A DNA stretch of 64,000 nucleotides from Cydia pomonella. Taxonomy: Eukaryota; Arthropoda; Insecta; Lepidoptera; Tortricidae. How positions within the stretch are numbered: position 1 is the stretch's first letter; the number at the start of each line of letters is the position of its first letter. The notes beneath the pieces were generated by a model. The model had not been told where the DNA came from. It worked only from the letters and a program-made list of their open reading frames with translations, and searched no databases. The stretch covers positions 6,758,001-6,822,000 of the forward strand of contig NC_084711.1 in NCBI RefSeq assembly GCF_033807575.1. The letters run 5' to 3'. This document shows, in pieces, positions 30,990 through 41,869 of this stretch. The position numbers and the translations under genes were made by a program.

Positions 30990-32610
30990 TATATCCCTAT
31001 CTCGTCGTTTTTGAGGAAATGGAATGCTACTCACTCAAGGACGTATTTTGTGTTATTTGCAGTCATAACGAGAGAGCGACCCGTTTTCTTATCGCTACGT
31101 AACTCTCTGGATTATTAAACATCATTTTTGTATTGTATCTACATTAAATGATCTTCTTACACGGAGAGTCTCTGCCCCAACCCTCTTTTATTCAAGAAAC
31201 ATTGATTCTGTATAAACCGTTTTTAGTGAACACGTGAAGTAGTTTTCACTGATTTTGTTTTTGTACAATTAGCCTAATTTACCTTTCACCAAGGCACTTT
31301 GCGGAAACTAGTTTTGACTAAAAAAAAACATTTTAAAGTAATAGTCACCGAGGCCTTATGGAAAACTAGTTTTAAACATCAAACATTTATTCAGCTGCTA
31401 CAGAGGCACTATTCCGATCATAATAACCACATATTAGTTATTACTACATATAAGCTGACAGGCTTGACAGTCAGCTTCTTGTGCACTGGACCAGGGTACA
31501 CCCAGTGGTAGCTACATACACATGACTCACATGAGTGTATGTAGTTATTACTGGTGTATGTGCCTGGCTCCAGTTTAAACCCTAAAATATTTAATTTTAA
31601 GTTAAATTTATTTCAATAATAATATAATTTTTTAGATTAAGTTAATCTAACACTGTATGGACCAAGGTAATGTAATAAATGTTTTTTTATTACAAAATAC
31701 AATTACAAATATGGAACCAACGAAATATTAGAAAATTTAATAGATATGTATCTGATATGATCTCTAAATGTTGAATTACACAATAACAAATACTAAAAAT
31801 TCTTTAGAGATGTAAAAGTCCCTAAGTGTCAGAGATAAAATATTATTAAAAAAACGATCATTAAATTATCCTTAGAAATGTAAAGGTTCCCCAAGACCAA
31901 AACATGTTGTTATATAAATCATTAAAAAACAAGAAATCAAATCAGATAAACAGACAAGAACCGAATGAAGTGTCTCACGTCAACTTTAACTAGTGAAAAC
32001 GGGTTTTCACTAAAAACGGAGTTTTACGGTAACATACACATATATCAGTCATAATTTGATCGTGCGTAGATGCTTGACTCCTGGCTATGTTGCAATTAAA
32101 ATATTTGTAATGTAATAAAGACTGAACAATATAACTCTGCTTTACGTTTGTGCGGCAATGTCATGATTAATGTCATTCCCTTAACCAAAGTTAACTTAGA
32201 CGGACCCTAATAGTATTTTTTAATTAATTTGATTTAGAACCTAAATTTGCCAATTTTTTTCAGTGAAAACTTGCCCTAGTAACCCATTTCTTTATTTTCG
32301 GTTCACATTCGGTTCACCCCGGAACCCGACGCCGATAACCGCCGTAACGTCGGTACACAATTTATTGGGCACCCGTAACTTTTGTCACATCCGCCATATC
32401 TCCCGATTTATGGTACGCATTAGGCCGTGACCGGACGGGATTATTATGAATGCGGTCTATAAAACATTGTACCGTATTTCTCAGATATAGTACTACCTAT
32501 ATGTAAAGCTATATTATACGGTAGTTGGCACAATAAATTAAAAGGCACCTCTATTGACAAAGACAGGTTTAAAGATGACATGTACTGATGCAGTGAAGAT
32601 CACTCTGATA
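30990..32610. other. AT-rich stretch, no gene recognised
   Basis: Contains a GC-richer patch (32290-32450), a TATAAAA at 32458-32464 without other promoter signals, and a small hairpin CTACATACACATGACTCACA... near 31512-31543. No coding sequence recognised. Confidence 0.35.
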
Positions 32611-32615
32611 TGTAA

Positions 32616-32887
32616 CGGCCCGATTCGAAGAATGATTTAGACACGTTTAAAATCTTGGAAAGATCTTTAATAGATCGATAAGTAAACGACATGTCAAAAT
32701 TGACGTTAATTTCGATTCCGCTGTTATCCCAATAAGATCTTTCTACGATATTTCTAACGTCAAAGTGACATTGGTTGCTCGAATCGAGTTGCTTCTGTCA
32801 ATTATACGACATACAAACAATATCTAAATGAGGACTTATCTAAACCAGAACTTATCGTTATCGTATCTCATTCTTCGAATCGGGCCG
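32616..32887. mobile_element. MITE with CGGCCCGATTCGAAGAAT ends, copy 2, TAA duplication
   Basis: Left CGGCCCGATTCGAAGAAT (32616-32633) and right ATTCTTCGAATCGGGCCG (ending 32887) are exact inverted repeats of 18 bases. The flanks read TAA on both sides. It is inverted relative to copies 1 and 3. The 3-bp TAA duplication fits the TWA preference of PIF/Harbinger transposases. Confidence 0.85.
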
Positions 32888-32889
32888 TA

Positions 32890-33998
32890 AATATATTTAA
32901 ACCAGTCTTAAATTTAAATCATCCCGAATTTCAACTATTTCTTGGTAAAACGTCAAAATACTATTTGATGAACTTCTATCTATCTATCTAGGTACTTGCT
33001 TATCTGTAAAAGACAACAGCAATATTAAAAATACATTTGAACGTGTTTACCCAAAAGGCCGGGCTCTGTATCTACGTATCACCGCAAAGAAAAAGATCTT
33101 ACTTAAAAAACACTTGGTTGGCACCTAAGCTCTTTTAAGTGAAAACGGTGTCACTACCCTACCTTAATATTTAATTCCACTGCTTGATTATACTGTGTCG
33201 AGAAAGAAAATAAAACAACATAAATGATAGAGCATGACAGAGGCTGGACTCGTAGGTACTTAGGTAGGTAGGTTGGTAGTATAAGTATAGGGCACAAATA
33301 TAGGACAGTGAGATGTAGTCTCGAATAACGATTATAGAAACTGTATTTACATATTGAGATCTGGAATTATTAATTGACTAATTTGAATGTCAAAATACTC
33401 CGCGGGGAGATATTATTATATTTCGCTAAAATATATGTTACGTAAACAGGGTTATAAGCTATCACATGCCATATTAATTCTCTGTCTGTATTAAGTAGTA
33501 AGTTGCGAATGTAATAATATCTACATGAATACCTTATGATTGTGACTGACATATTTAATATATATTCTACATCCCTTATTTTTAAGGTGCTTATCACAAT
33601 TATAAGTATATTAAGATCTTAAAAATTGTTCTTACATGGAAGTAAACAAGTCGAAAATTATTTAAAAACTCTGAAAAAAAATAGGTCCCTTTTGATTCGA
33701 TACACGCAAATGAATCTTTTGAAATATGTGCGAGTATTTTATGAGCTAATTAGTGACTGCCCACTTGTAAATCTGTCTAAAACAATTGAATAGAGTTAGT
33801 TAATTTCTTTGAAGGTAGTAGGTATTATAATCATATTAACAATTTATATACATTTCTAATGTAGTTGAATATTCGTACCTAAATTTTCCACTTACAGTTC
33901 TGTGCGTTCGTTATATATCTTTCTAATTTAAACAAAGTATTTAGGTACTGACTGAAATTTCCATTAATAATTTATTTGCAAATTTAAAAAGTCTAATT
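32890..33998. other. AT-rich stretch, nothing recognised
   Basis: No gene recognised. Confidence 0.4.
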
Positions 33999-34029
33999 AT
34001 GGGGTGTCGGCGCCGAATACAATTTTTAT

Positions 34030-34210
34030 TTCATTTTTGCGTAGAGACCCTTTGTCCGTGGGGACCGCGCGCCGTTAACCTTTTTAAGGAACTATCCAAA
34101 AGGATAGCAGAGGTCACCGGTTCGCTTATAAAATTACTCTCGCGATGTAGCGAGGAAATGCTGTCAGCATCTACGGCTCCGTGCCACAAGGGGATATTTT
34201 TTAGTATTTT
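34030..34210 (+). pseudogene. VETLGPWGP-type coding repeat, copy 2 (degenerate)
   Basis: An open frame reads VETLCPWGPRAVNLFKELSK followed by RIAEVTGSLIKLLSR, then degrades. It aligns over about 35 residues with the copy at 48467-48676 (VETLGPWGPSAHKFFGEI, AKRLVDVTGD). It is on the plus strand; the other three copies are on the minus strand. Confidence 0.6.
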
Positions 34211-35380
34211 ATTTTAAGATTAAGTAGTATCTTTTAATTTTTTTTTTGATTTGATGGGATTTAATAATAACAAACTGTTACATAATACAAGAAAAAACAA
34301 ACAACAGAATTATATAACTAAGTAACCAATAAAACTTAAAATCTAAATCTATAAATGAATAAAACTGATCGAAATAAATAATTAACAACTATCCCCTGAT
34401 TAGTATTATTTATTTTTAGATCTAGATTTTAAATTTTATAGCTAAGTTATTTATAATATTGTCTTCATGTTTATTAAATTAAAATATATTTAACAGTCCA
34501 TGGTCTATTTGCAATTTCAATTTTTGCAATTTAATTATCTGTTATTTTTTGCAACGTGTAAATCGATGAGAGAAATTACACATTTTTAAGCTTGTTTTTA
34601 GACCTACATGTTCATGATTTTTTTCTGTCAAGCAAGTCATAACATCAGTTTTCGAATTGATGAAGTTACTAAGACAAGGCATCAAAATTTCTAATCAAAG
34701 TTTTAACAACAATATTATTATTTAAAAAAGCGCTACAATCATTCGAACACTCACATCACACATTAACCCTGAAAACATAGTTAACACTCCTTTTTTTGGG
34801 CAGTCAGTATTATACCATTTTTTAAATTGCTAGTATTAAGAGTCCTTATTCCTACAGACGAGCGTATTTTGTAAAATGCTTCCTTTTTCATTCAAGATTA
34901 CGACGTAACTATTAGTATTTATTCAAAAACTGATAACGTACTTAAATAATCGTTTCCTAAACTAGGGGCTCCAACAGTTCAAATTTTCATTTTCTCTTTT
35001 AAACCTCTTTTTTAATGAGGTTTTTTGGGAGTCTTTTCCAAATTTTGCAGTGAGATGTGGCGTTTCGGTTCTCAATTTTGCTATAAACAAGAATCATTTG
35101 GTACATGAATGACTACAATTTGATTCAACATATCTCGTACGAGGGGCTGGAATGATTAACAATCGAAGATTCATTTGAAAAAACTGATAAAATACCTTCC
35201 GAGTTTTCTTCATTTTTTTGGCGAAAACAGGGTTTTATTATATTTTATTTCCGCAAATTGTACGCATATTTTGCTTTAAAAATAATATTATAGCAAACTG
35301 TAACTTTATGTTAACCTATAAAAAAAAAATCGTAACTATGGGACCTACATTGCCGTAAATTTATATTTTTTTAAAACACG
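34211..35380. other. AT-rich stretch, nothing recognised
   Basis: No gene recognised. Confidence 0.4.
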
Positions 35381-35445
35381 TATAAATCACGCAGCAGCGA
35401 CGCCCCGCTCTCAGTCCGCGCGGAGCGCGCTTAGAGGATGGACCT
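35381..35445 (+). promoter_or_regulatory. candidate arthropod core promoter (TATA + Inr + DPE)
   Basis: TATAAAT starts at 35381. An initiator TCAGTCC has its A (+1) at 35413, putting the TATA box at -32. GGACCT at 35440-35445 is exactly +28 to +33 and fits the DPE consensus RGWYVT. The region from 35393 to 35445 is very GC-rich in an AT-rich setting. A short ATG frame at 35438 stops after 13 codons (MDLCSIVRHSLRS), and AATAAA occurs near 35530. It could be the promoter of an unannotated transcript or of a solo LTR-like element; no LTR ends were confirmed. Confidence 0.45.
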
Positions 35446-35615
35446 GTGCTCGATTGTCAGGCATTCGTTGCGATCGTAATCAGCTACGGAGTTCCGAGAA
35501 GTGCTATATACTGCGATTAGAAAATCTTAATAAAAGTTCATTTTTTACACTATGCTTAACAGACTCTCGCTTATTGATGGATTTTCAGTGTTACTTTTTT
35601 TTAAATACTAAGTCG

Positions 35616-35785
35616 GTGGCAAACAAGCATACGGCCCGCATATGTACGCCTGCAACTCCAGAGGAGTTACATGCGCGTTGCCGACCCTAACCCCCTCCCG
35701 CCCCTCGTTGAGCTCTGGCAACCTTACTCACCGGCAGGAACACAACACTATGAGTAAGGTCTAGTGTTATTTGGCTGCGATTTTC
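35616..35785 (+). repeat. G-repeat copy 3
   Basis: GTCGGTGGCAAACAAGCATA, TGTACGCCTGCAACTCCAGA, GAGTTACATGCGCGTTGCCG, and the longer 3' part AACCTTACTCACCGGCAGGA and GAGTAAGGTCTAGTGTTA. A short internal deletion removes the CCTGATGG.AAGCAGTC part. It lies immediately left of the foldback element; the same long form recurs at 39300-39483. Confidence 0.7.
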
Positions 35786-35849
35786 TGAAAAACGCATTTT
35801 CACTTGAAATTACGTTAGGGTTTGCATTATTATTTTTGACCCGGATGAA

Positions 35850-37231
35850 GTCCAAGTTCTCATGATGGAGTCAGGAGTTGGTCTTGAGAACTCCTAATCT
35901 ACTAATTATAATCCCATCGTGTTTGGGCTTAAAAGATTTGCCCTGACGAACACCATCGATCTAGATGAGGCCCAGGGTCTCATGATGGAGTCAGGAGTTG
36001 GTCACTAGAACTCCTAATCTACTCATTATAATTCCATCGTGTTTGGGCTCAACAGAGTTGCCCTGATGAGCACCTTCAATCTAGATGAGGTCCAGGGTCT
36101 CATGATGGAGTCAGGAGCTGGTCACCAGAACTCCTAATCTACTCATCATAACTCCATCGTGTTTGGGTTCAATAGAGTTGCCCTGACGAGCACCATCAAT
36201 CTAGATGAGGTCCAGGGTCTCATGATGGAGTCAGGAGCTGGTCACCAGAACTCCTAATCTACTCATCATAACTCCATCGTGTTTAGGCTCAATAGATTTG
36301 CCCTGATGAACACCATCGATCTAGATGAGGCCCAGGGTCTCATGATGGAGTCAGGAGTTGGTCACTAGAACTCCTAATCTACTCATTATAATTCCATCGT
36401 GTTTGGGCTCAACAGAGTTGCCCTGATGAGCACCTTCAATCTAGATGAGGTCCAGGGTCTCATGATGGAGTCAGGAGCTGGTCACCAGAACTCCTAATCT
36501 ACTCATCATAACTCCATCGTGTTTGGGTTCAATAGAGTTGCCCTGACGAGCACCATCAATCTAGATGAGGTCCAGGGTCTCATGATGGAGTCAGGAGCTG
36601 GTCACCAGAACTCCTAATCTACTCATCATAACTCCATCGTTTTTGGGCTCAATAGATTTGCCCTGATGAACACCATCGATCTAGATGAGGCCCAGGGTCT
36701 CATGATGGAGTCAGGAGTTGGTCACCAGAACTCCTAAACTACTCATCATAACCTCATCGTGTTCGGGCTCAATAGATTTGCCCTGACGAGCATCATCAAT
36801 CTAGATAAAGTCCAGGGTCTCATGATGGAGTCAGGAGTTGGTCACTAGAACTCCTAATCTACTCATTATAATTCCAACGTGTTTGGGCTCAAAAGATTTG
36901 CCCTGATGAGCACCATCGATCTAGATGAGGTCCAGGGTCTCATGATGGAGTCAGGAGTTGGTCACCAGAACTCCTACTCTACTCATCATAACTCCATCGT
37001 GTTTGGGCTCAATAGAGTTGCTCTGACGAGCACCTTCAGTCTAGATGAGGTCCAGGGTCTCATGATGGAGTCAGGAGTTGGTCACCAGAACTCCTAATCT
37101 ACTCATCATAACTCCATCATGTTTGGGTTCAATAGAGTTGCCCTGACGAGCACCATCAATCTAGATGAGGTCCAGGGTCTCATGATGGAGTCAGGAGCTG
37201 GTTACCAGAACTCCTAATCTACTCATCATAA
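35850..37231 (+). repeat. left arm: 12 x 120-bp tandem array
   Basis: The unit recurs every 120 bases with boundary block CATGATGGAGTCAGGAGTTG at 35861, 35981, 36101 and so on to 37181. A 360-bp higher-order repeat is visible: 36001-36240 is identical to 36361-36600, and 36301-36360 to 36661-36720. Because 120 is divisible by 3, the reading frame persists, but nearly every unit has a TAA in CTCCTAATC, so the 72-codon frame at 36879-37097 is not a repeat protein. Confidence 0.85.
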
Positions 37232-37286
37232 TGGTAATTTGTAGGTGCTTGTCGGAGTAAATCTATTGAGCCCAAAGACGATGGAG

Positions 37287-38315
37287 TTATGATAAATAGA
37301 TTACGAGTTCTGGTGACCAACTCCTGACTCCATCATGAGACCCTGGACTTCATCTAGATCGATGGTACTCGTCAGGGCAAATCTTTTGAGCCCAAACACG
37401 ATGGAATTATAATGAGTAGATTAGGAGTTCTGGTGACCAACTCCTGACTCCATCATGAGACCCTGGACTTCATCTAGATCGATGGTACTCGTCAGGGCAA
37501 ATCTTTTGAGCCCAAACACGATGGAATTATAATGAGTAGATTAGGAGTTCTAGTGACCAACTCCTGACTCCATCATGAGACCCTGAACATCATCTAGATT
37601 GATGGTGCTCGTGAGGGCAAATCTATTGAGCCCAAACACGATGGAGTTATGATGAGTAGATTAGGAATTATGGTGACCAACTCCTGACTCCATCATGAGA
37701 CCCTGGACTTCATCTAGATCGATGGTACTCGTCAGGGCAAATCTTTTGAGCCCAAACACGATGGAATTATAATGAGTAGATTAGGAGTTCTGATGACCAA
37801 CTCCTGACTCCATCATGAGACCCTGGACTTCATTTAGATCGATGGTACTCGTCAGGGCAAATCTTTTGAGCCCAAGCACGATGGAATTATAATGAGTAGA
37901 TTAGGAGTTCTAGTGACCAACTCCTGACTCCATCATGAGACCCTGAACATCATCTAGATTGATGGTGCTCGTGAGGGCAAATCTATTGAGCCCAAACACG
38001 ATGGAGTTATGATGAGTAGATTAGGAATTATGGTGACCAACTCCTGACTCCATCATGAGACCCTGGACTTCATCTAGATCGATGGTACTCGTCAGGGCAA
38101 ATCTTTTGAGCCCAAACACGATGGAATTATAATGAGTAGATTAGGAGTTCTGGTGACCAACTCCTGACTCCATCATGAGACCCTGGACTTCATTTAGATC
38201 GATGGTACTCGTCAGGGCAAATCTTTTGAGCCCAAGCACGATGGAATTATAATGAGTAGATTAGGAGTTCTGGTGACCAACTCCTGACTCCATCATAAGA
38301 ACCTGGATGGACTTC
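37287..38315 (-). repeat. right arm: 9 x 120-bp array in inverse orientation
   Basis: Units carry CTCCTGACTCCATCATGAGA at 37321, 37441 and so on to 38281. A separate 360-bp higher-order repeat is present: 37561-37740 equals 37921-38100, and 37801-37860 equals 38161-38220. The variants here (CATCTAGATCGATGGTACTC) differ from those of the left arm, so the arms have been homogenised separately. Confidence 0.85.
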
Positions 38316-38386
38316 ATTCGGGTCAAAAATAATAATACAAACCCTAACGTGATTTCTAATAACACTGAAACTCTATAGCACTAATG

Positions 38387-38811
38387 TGCGCAAACGATTG
38401 GCATCTTGACTACGCAGCATGGGTGCGTAGCCACCATGCCAATCGATACGACAACGAAACACTATCTGTCTCTCTCTCGTACTAATATGCACAAACGATT
38501 GGCATCTTGGCTGGGCAGCATGGGTGCGTAGCCAACATGCCAAACGTTTACGATACGACAAGGAAACACTATCTGTCTCTCTATCGCACTAATATGCGCA
38601 ATCGATTGGCTTCTTGGCTAGGTATCATGGGTGCGTAGCCAACATGCTAATCGTTTACGATACGACAACGAAACACTACTCTCTCTCTATCGCACTAATA
38701 TACGCAAACGATTGGTATTTTGGCTAGGCACTAAGCAAGTGTGTGGCCAACATGCCAATCGTTTACGATACGACAACGAAACACTATCTGTCTCTCTATC
38801 GCACTAATATA
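38387..38811. repeat. tandem array, about 107 bp x 4, of a hairpin element
   Basis: Units start GCGCAAACGATTGGCATC (38387), GCACAAACGATTGGCATC (38488), GCGCAATCGATTGGCTTC (about 38596) and ACGCAAACGATTGGTATT (about 38702). Each runs through CATGCCAATCGTTTACGATA, then GAAACACTATCTGTCTCTC, and ends CGCACTAATAT. Within a unit AAACGATTGGCA and TGCCAATCGTTT are inverted, so each unit can fold. A solo relative is at 2600-2737. Confidence 0.8.
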
Positions 38812-39054
38812 CTTTATTTATACCTGCAGTCATTTAGTAACTTCTTCATTTTCCATTGGTGTGAAAGAGACAGAATAAAGAGCAAGGGTTATAGTACACT
38901 CTGTAGTCTGTACACTTAGTAGAGTGTACATAAAAAAAAAACTACTGTGCATATACAATAAAATAAAGAGTGCCCATATGATATCATATGACACTAAAAT
39001 TAATGTTGCTTGAAATTATATTGAAAACTATCAAGATTATTCTAGTCTGCATTG

Positions 39055-39135
39055 AAACGCGCGTCGCGTTGCCGGCGCTCGCGTACCGAGCGCCAACGCC
39101 ATCTATCGAGCGTTATTTCGTGAAATCGGAGAACG
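39055..39135. other. GC-rich patch with internal inverted symmetry
   Basis: GCGCGTCGCGTTGCCGGCGC and CGCGTACCGAGCGCCAACGC form overlapping inverted GGCGCTCG / CGAGCGCC pairs, followed by CATCTATCGAGCG. Non-coding; probably a repeat fragment. Confidence 0.35.
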
Positions 39136-39299
39136 CTCCAAGGATTAAGGGCTCTTAAGTGGTTACTTCAGCTCTAAAGCCTGATCAGTAATACATGATC
39201 ACGAGCCATATTGCGGAATTTCCTTGGAACAAAATTTTTCATACTAAACTGAATTGTCACCCTATACATGAGAATAGCAGCGCCCTCTTGACAAATATA

Positions 39300-39483
39300 T
39301 GTCGGTGGCTAACAAGCATACGGCCCGCCTGATAGTAAACAGTCTCCGTAGACTATGTACGCCTGCAACTCCAGAGGAGTTACATGCGCGTTGCCGACCC
39401 GAACACTCCGCACCACCGTTTAGCTCTGGCAACCTTACTCACTGGCAGGAAAACAACACTATGAGTAGGGTCTAGTGTTACCT
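39300..39483 (+). repeat. G-repeat copy 4
   Basis: Long form with GTCGGTGGCTAACAAGCATA, GCCTGATAGTAAACAGTC, GAGTTACATGCGCGTTGCCG and GAGTAGGGTCTAGTGTTA. Same orientation as copy 3, on the other side of the foldback block. Confidence 0.7.
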
Positions 39484-40081
39484 ACATAGTAATTATTACA
39501 CTAAATATAATTTTTCATTTAATAGGAACTATGGAAATTTATATTATATAAAGAATAAAATACCTATCGGAATAGTTTTGGATTTTGAACGACATATATT
39601 AATTTTTTTAGCTATGTGTGGCTAATTCATTAGATAATATTACCTATATATTAATATTACCTAGTTATTATGTTTGGAGACAAATCAATATCCGTCGTTC
39701 AAAATCCTTAACATTTCTGTAAGCACAAAAGTTGTTTTATTCTATCAAGTATAAAGTGGAATAAACTATTTTGTTTATTTCAGACCCCAAGAGACAAAGA
39801 CGTCGTGATGAAGGAGTTTTTCGTTCAAACTTGATAACACACAATCAGGAGGAAGCAAAAATTACATTTGTCAAAAATTTACCGTAGATACTGTGACGAC
39901 TAGATTTAACTTTCGTAAAATACTTTCTGTCTTACGTGATCTATTCTGGTAGCAATCTTCTTTATTTTACATTGTCCGGATTTGTTTATCCTTTTTCTAC
40001 TAGTAAATTTTCTGAGTAAAGGCTTATTGCTAAGAAAATCTAAAATATTATAGTCTCACTGATGTATTAAAAGTAATTGAG

Positions 40082-40300
40082 ACGAAAAAGGACAACCTGC
40101 ACGAAATCACTTTTTCATACAAACGTAGTCCTCATTTTCCTCTCTGGATATAAACATTATTGAAAATATTTTGACACTATTTATTAATATAAGAGTAGTA
40201 TGCTAGGAGCATTTAAAAATTTGTATGAAATCTGTTTTTCGCAACAAATTTTTACAATAATCAAAAAATCTAAAAAAGTCGAACGTAGCATATCTATGAT
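40082..40300. repeat. dispersed repeat (TTTTCATACAAACGTAGTCC), copy 1
   Basis: TTTTTCATACAAACGTAGTC, CTCATTTTCCTCTCTGGATA, AACATTATTGAAAATATTTT and TTTTTACAATAATCAAAAAA are shared with 44785-45440. No ORF. Confidence 0.55.
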
Positions 40301-40348
40301 TAATATACATCAAATTATGTAAAATCTATATTAATAATTCCGTCGAGG

Positions 40349-40699
40349 TTAACGGTAGACCCGAATGAAATTATACTCAAATGAAAGAGCGTTAAAAAAT
40401 AAGAGTTTTGAATCGACTACATATATTGGCAAAATTCGGATTATCGCGTATTTTGCATACAAAAGTGTTAATTTAATGACAAACACATGACAAAAGGGTA
40501 GGCCATATTTAATTTGGAAAAGGACAGCGACGGGTGCGTTCGGAAATGGGAACACGTTTGCGACGGCATGTTGGTTGACACACAGTGTGTAAGATGCACA
40601 AACTTTTTTTAAAGAATGACTATGTATGTCCCTGTTTGTAAATGATGTATAAAGTAAGGCGCGGTAAATAAATTTTTCTATGGGAGGACAACCCTTCAC
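40349..40699 (-). other. 116-codon open frame, unidentified
   Basis: Longer than most chance frames here, but with no recognised domain or splice-signal context. Composition is hydrophobic/aromatic, as AT-rich antisense frames often are. Probably not a gene. Confidence 0.12.
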
Positions 40700-40711
40700 G
40701 CCTACATTTTG

Positions 40712-41811
40712 TAACCGACTTCAAGATTTCAAAAGAGGAGGTTATCAATTCGGTTGTATGTTTTTTTTTGTTTGTTACTCCATAACTCCGTCATTTCTGA
40801 ACAGATTTTAAAAATTATTTTTTTGTTTGAATTTATGTATATACAGATTGGTCCCGTTTTTGTCAAAACTCAGTTCTGATGATGGGATCCATGAGGAATC
40901 GAGGGCACTCTTCAAATGTGAAAGGCATACATATAGTGATTTTTGTATTTTATGTAACAAATCAAGCATTTACATTTAAAAAAAAGGCCATTTGATGAAG
41001 TGGAACTGCTGATGATGATCAGAATGGAACTCTTCAACTCAACGACGCATAGTACACGTTTGGCGATTTCTCCTGTGCGCTGTGTTTGTTAAGTAAATTA
41101 AATTTTCAAAACAAATTTTTGTCAAGTTCGCATTTATATTTAAAAAAGTGACATTTGATGAAGTGGAACTGCTGATGATGTTCAGAATGGAACTCTTCAA
41201 CGACGCATAGTACACGTTTGGCGATTTCTCCTGTTCGCTGTGTTTGATAAGTAAATTAAATTTTCAAAACAATTTTTTGTCAAGTTCAAGTTCTGACGAT
41301 GGGGTCCATGAGGAATCGAGTGAACTCTTCAAATATGAAAGGCATACATATAGTGATTTTTGTATTTTCTTTAACAAATCAAGCATTTACATTTAAAAAA
41401 GTAACATTTGATGAAGTGGAACTGCTGATGCTGAACAGAACGGAACTCTTCAATGATGCATAGTTCACGTTTGGCAATTTGTTCTCTTTGCCAAGCAGTT
41501 AGGTTTTCAAGGCACATTTTTATATTTCTATCCTATTTAATTTTTGTAATAATTATCTGGTGCTTTATTTCATGCATGGTGTGAAATAATTTATCATAAA
41601 TACAGTCGAATACCCTATTGCGGGTATCTTACCAGTCAACCATAGGGCAAATCTGAAATGTGTCAAGGTGGGTGCAGTGGCAAAAAAAGAAACATGTTAC
41701 CTCCTTTTCTACATAATTAGGCGTAGGACGCTGTCTTTTTAATTTCATTGTATGAAATCTAAAATCAACAATAATCGTTCTTTAACCGGTCTTCCTAATT
41801 TAAGTCGGTTT
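40712..41811. mobile_element. AACCGACTT-ended element with internal direct repeats
   Basis: Starts AACCGACTTCAAGATTTCAA and ends TTTAAGTCGGTT, an inverted pair of about 9-11 bases. Inside, a roughly 155-base unit (TTTGATGAAGTGGAACTGCT, then GAACTCTTCAA, TACACGTTTGGCGATTTCTC) occurs at about 40976-41130 and 41131-41290 and partially at 41393-41480. Another block (GGTCCATGAGGAATCGAG, AGGCATACATATAGTGATTT) occurs twice, at about 40880 and 41300. I recognise the ends as a very common insect repeat; no transposase is seen. Confidence 0.6.
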
Positions 41812-41869
41812 TTTTTTTCTTAAAAATTATATAGCCGCATTTTTCTGCTTACTAACTGAGTGTGCCAGA

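Larger units (their letters stand above)
35806..38355. mobile_element. foldback-type element: 2.5-kb inverted repeat built from 120-bp tandem units
   Basis: The ends GAAATTACGTTAGGGTTTG / CAAACCCTAACGTGATTTC are inverted repeats with one mismatch, followed by TTATTTTTGACCCGGATGAA on the left and its mirror on the right. Left arm (to 37231): 12 tandem units of exactly 120 bases, each with CATGATGGAGTCAGGAG. Right arm (37287-38355): 9 units in reverse complement. The loop is about 55 bases. This is the architecture of foldback transposons (FB, Galileo), whose long inverted repeats consist of direct subrepeats. No transposase ORF is present. Classification by structure only. Confidence 0.75.

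Noticed and set aside
32458..32486. TATAAAA box with a TCAGAT initiator-like site
   Set aside because: Spacing is only about 25 bases, the initiator lacks the TCAGTY fit, and no DPE lies at +28, unlike the 35381 case.
35309..35600. Solo LTR with ends TGTTAAC...GTGTTAC around the core promoter
   Set aside because: Possible ACTTT flanks exist but lie in A/T-rich runs, and the ends are not TG...CA. Not supported without a second copy.
36879..37097. Possible 40-residue-repeat protein in the 120-bp array
   Set aside because: The frame is kept only because 120 is divisible by 3. Nearly every unit contains an in-frame TAA and the other arm is inverted.
35850..38315. CRISPR-like array
   Set aside because: Repeats are 120 bp, head to tail without unique spacers, inverted between arms, and in a eukaryotic context.
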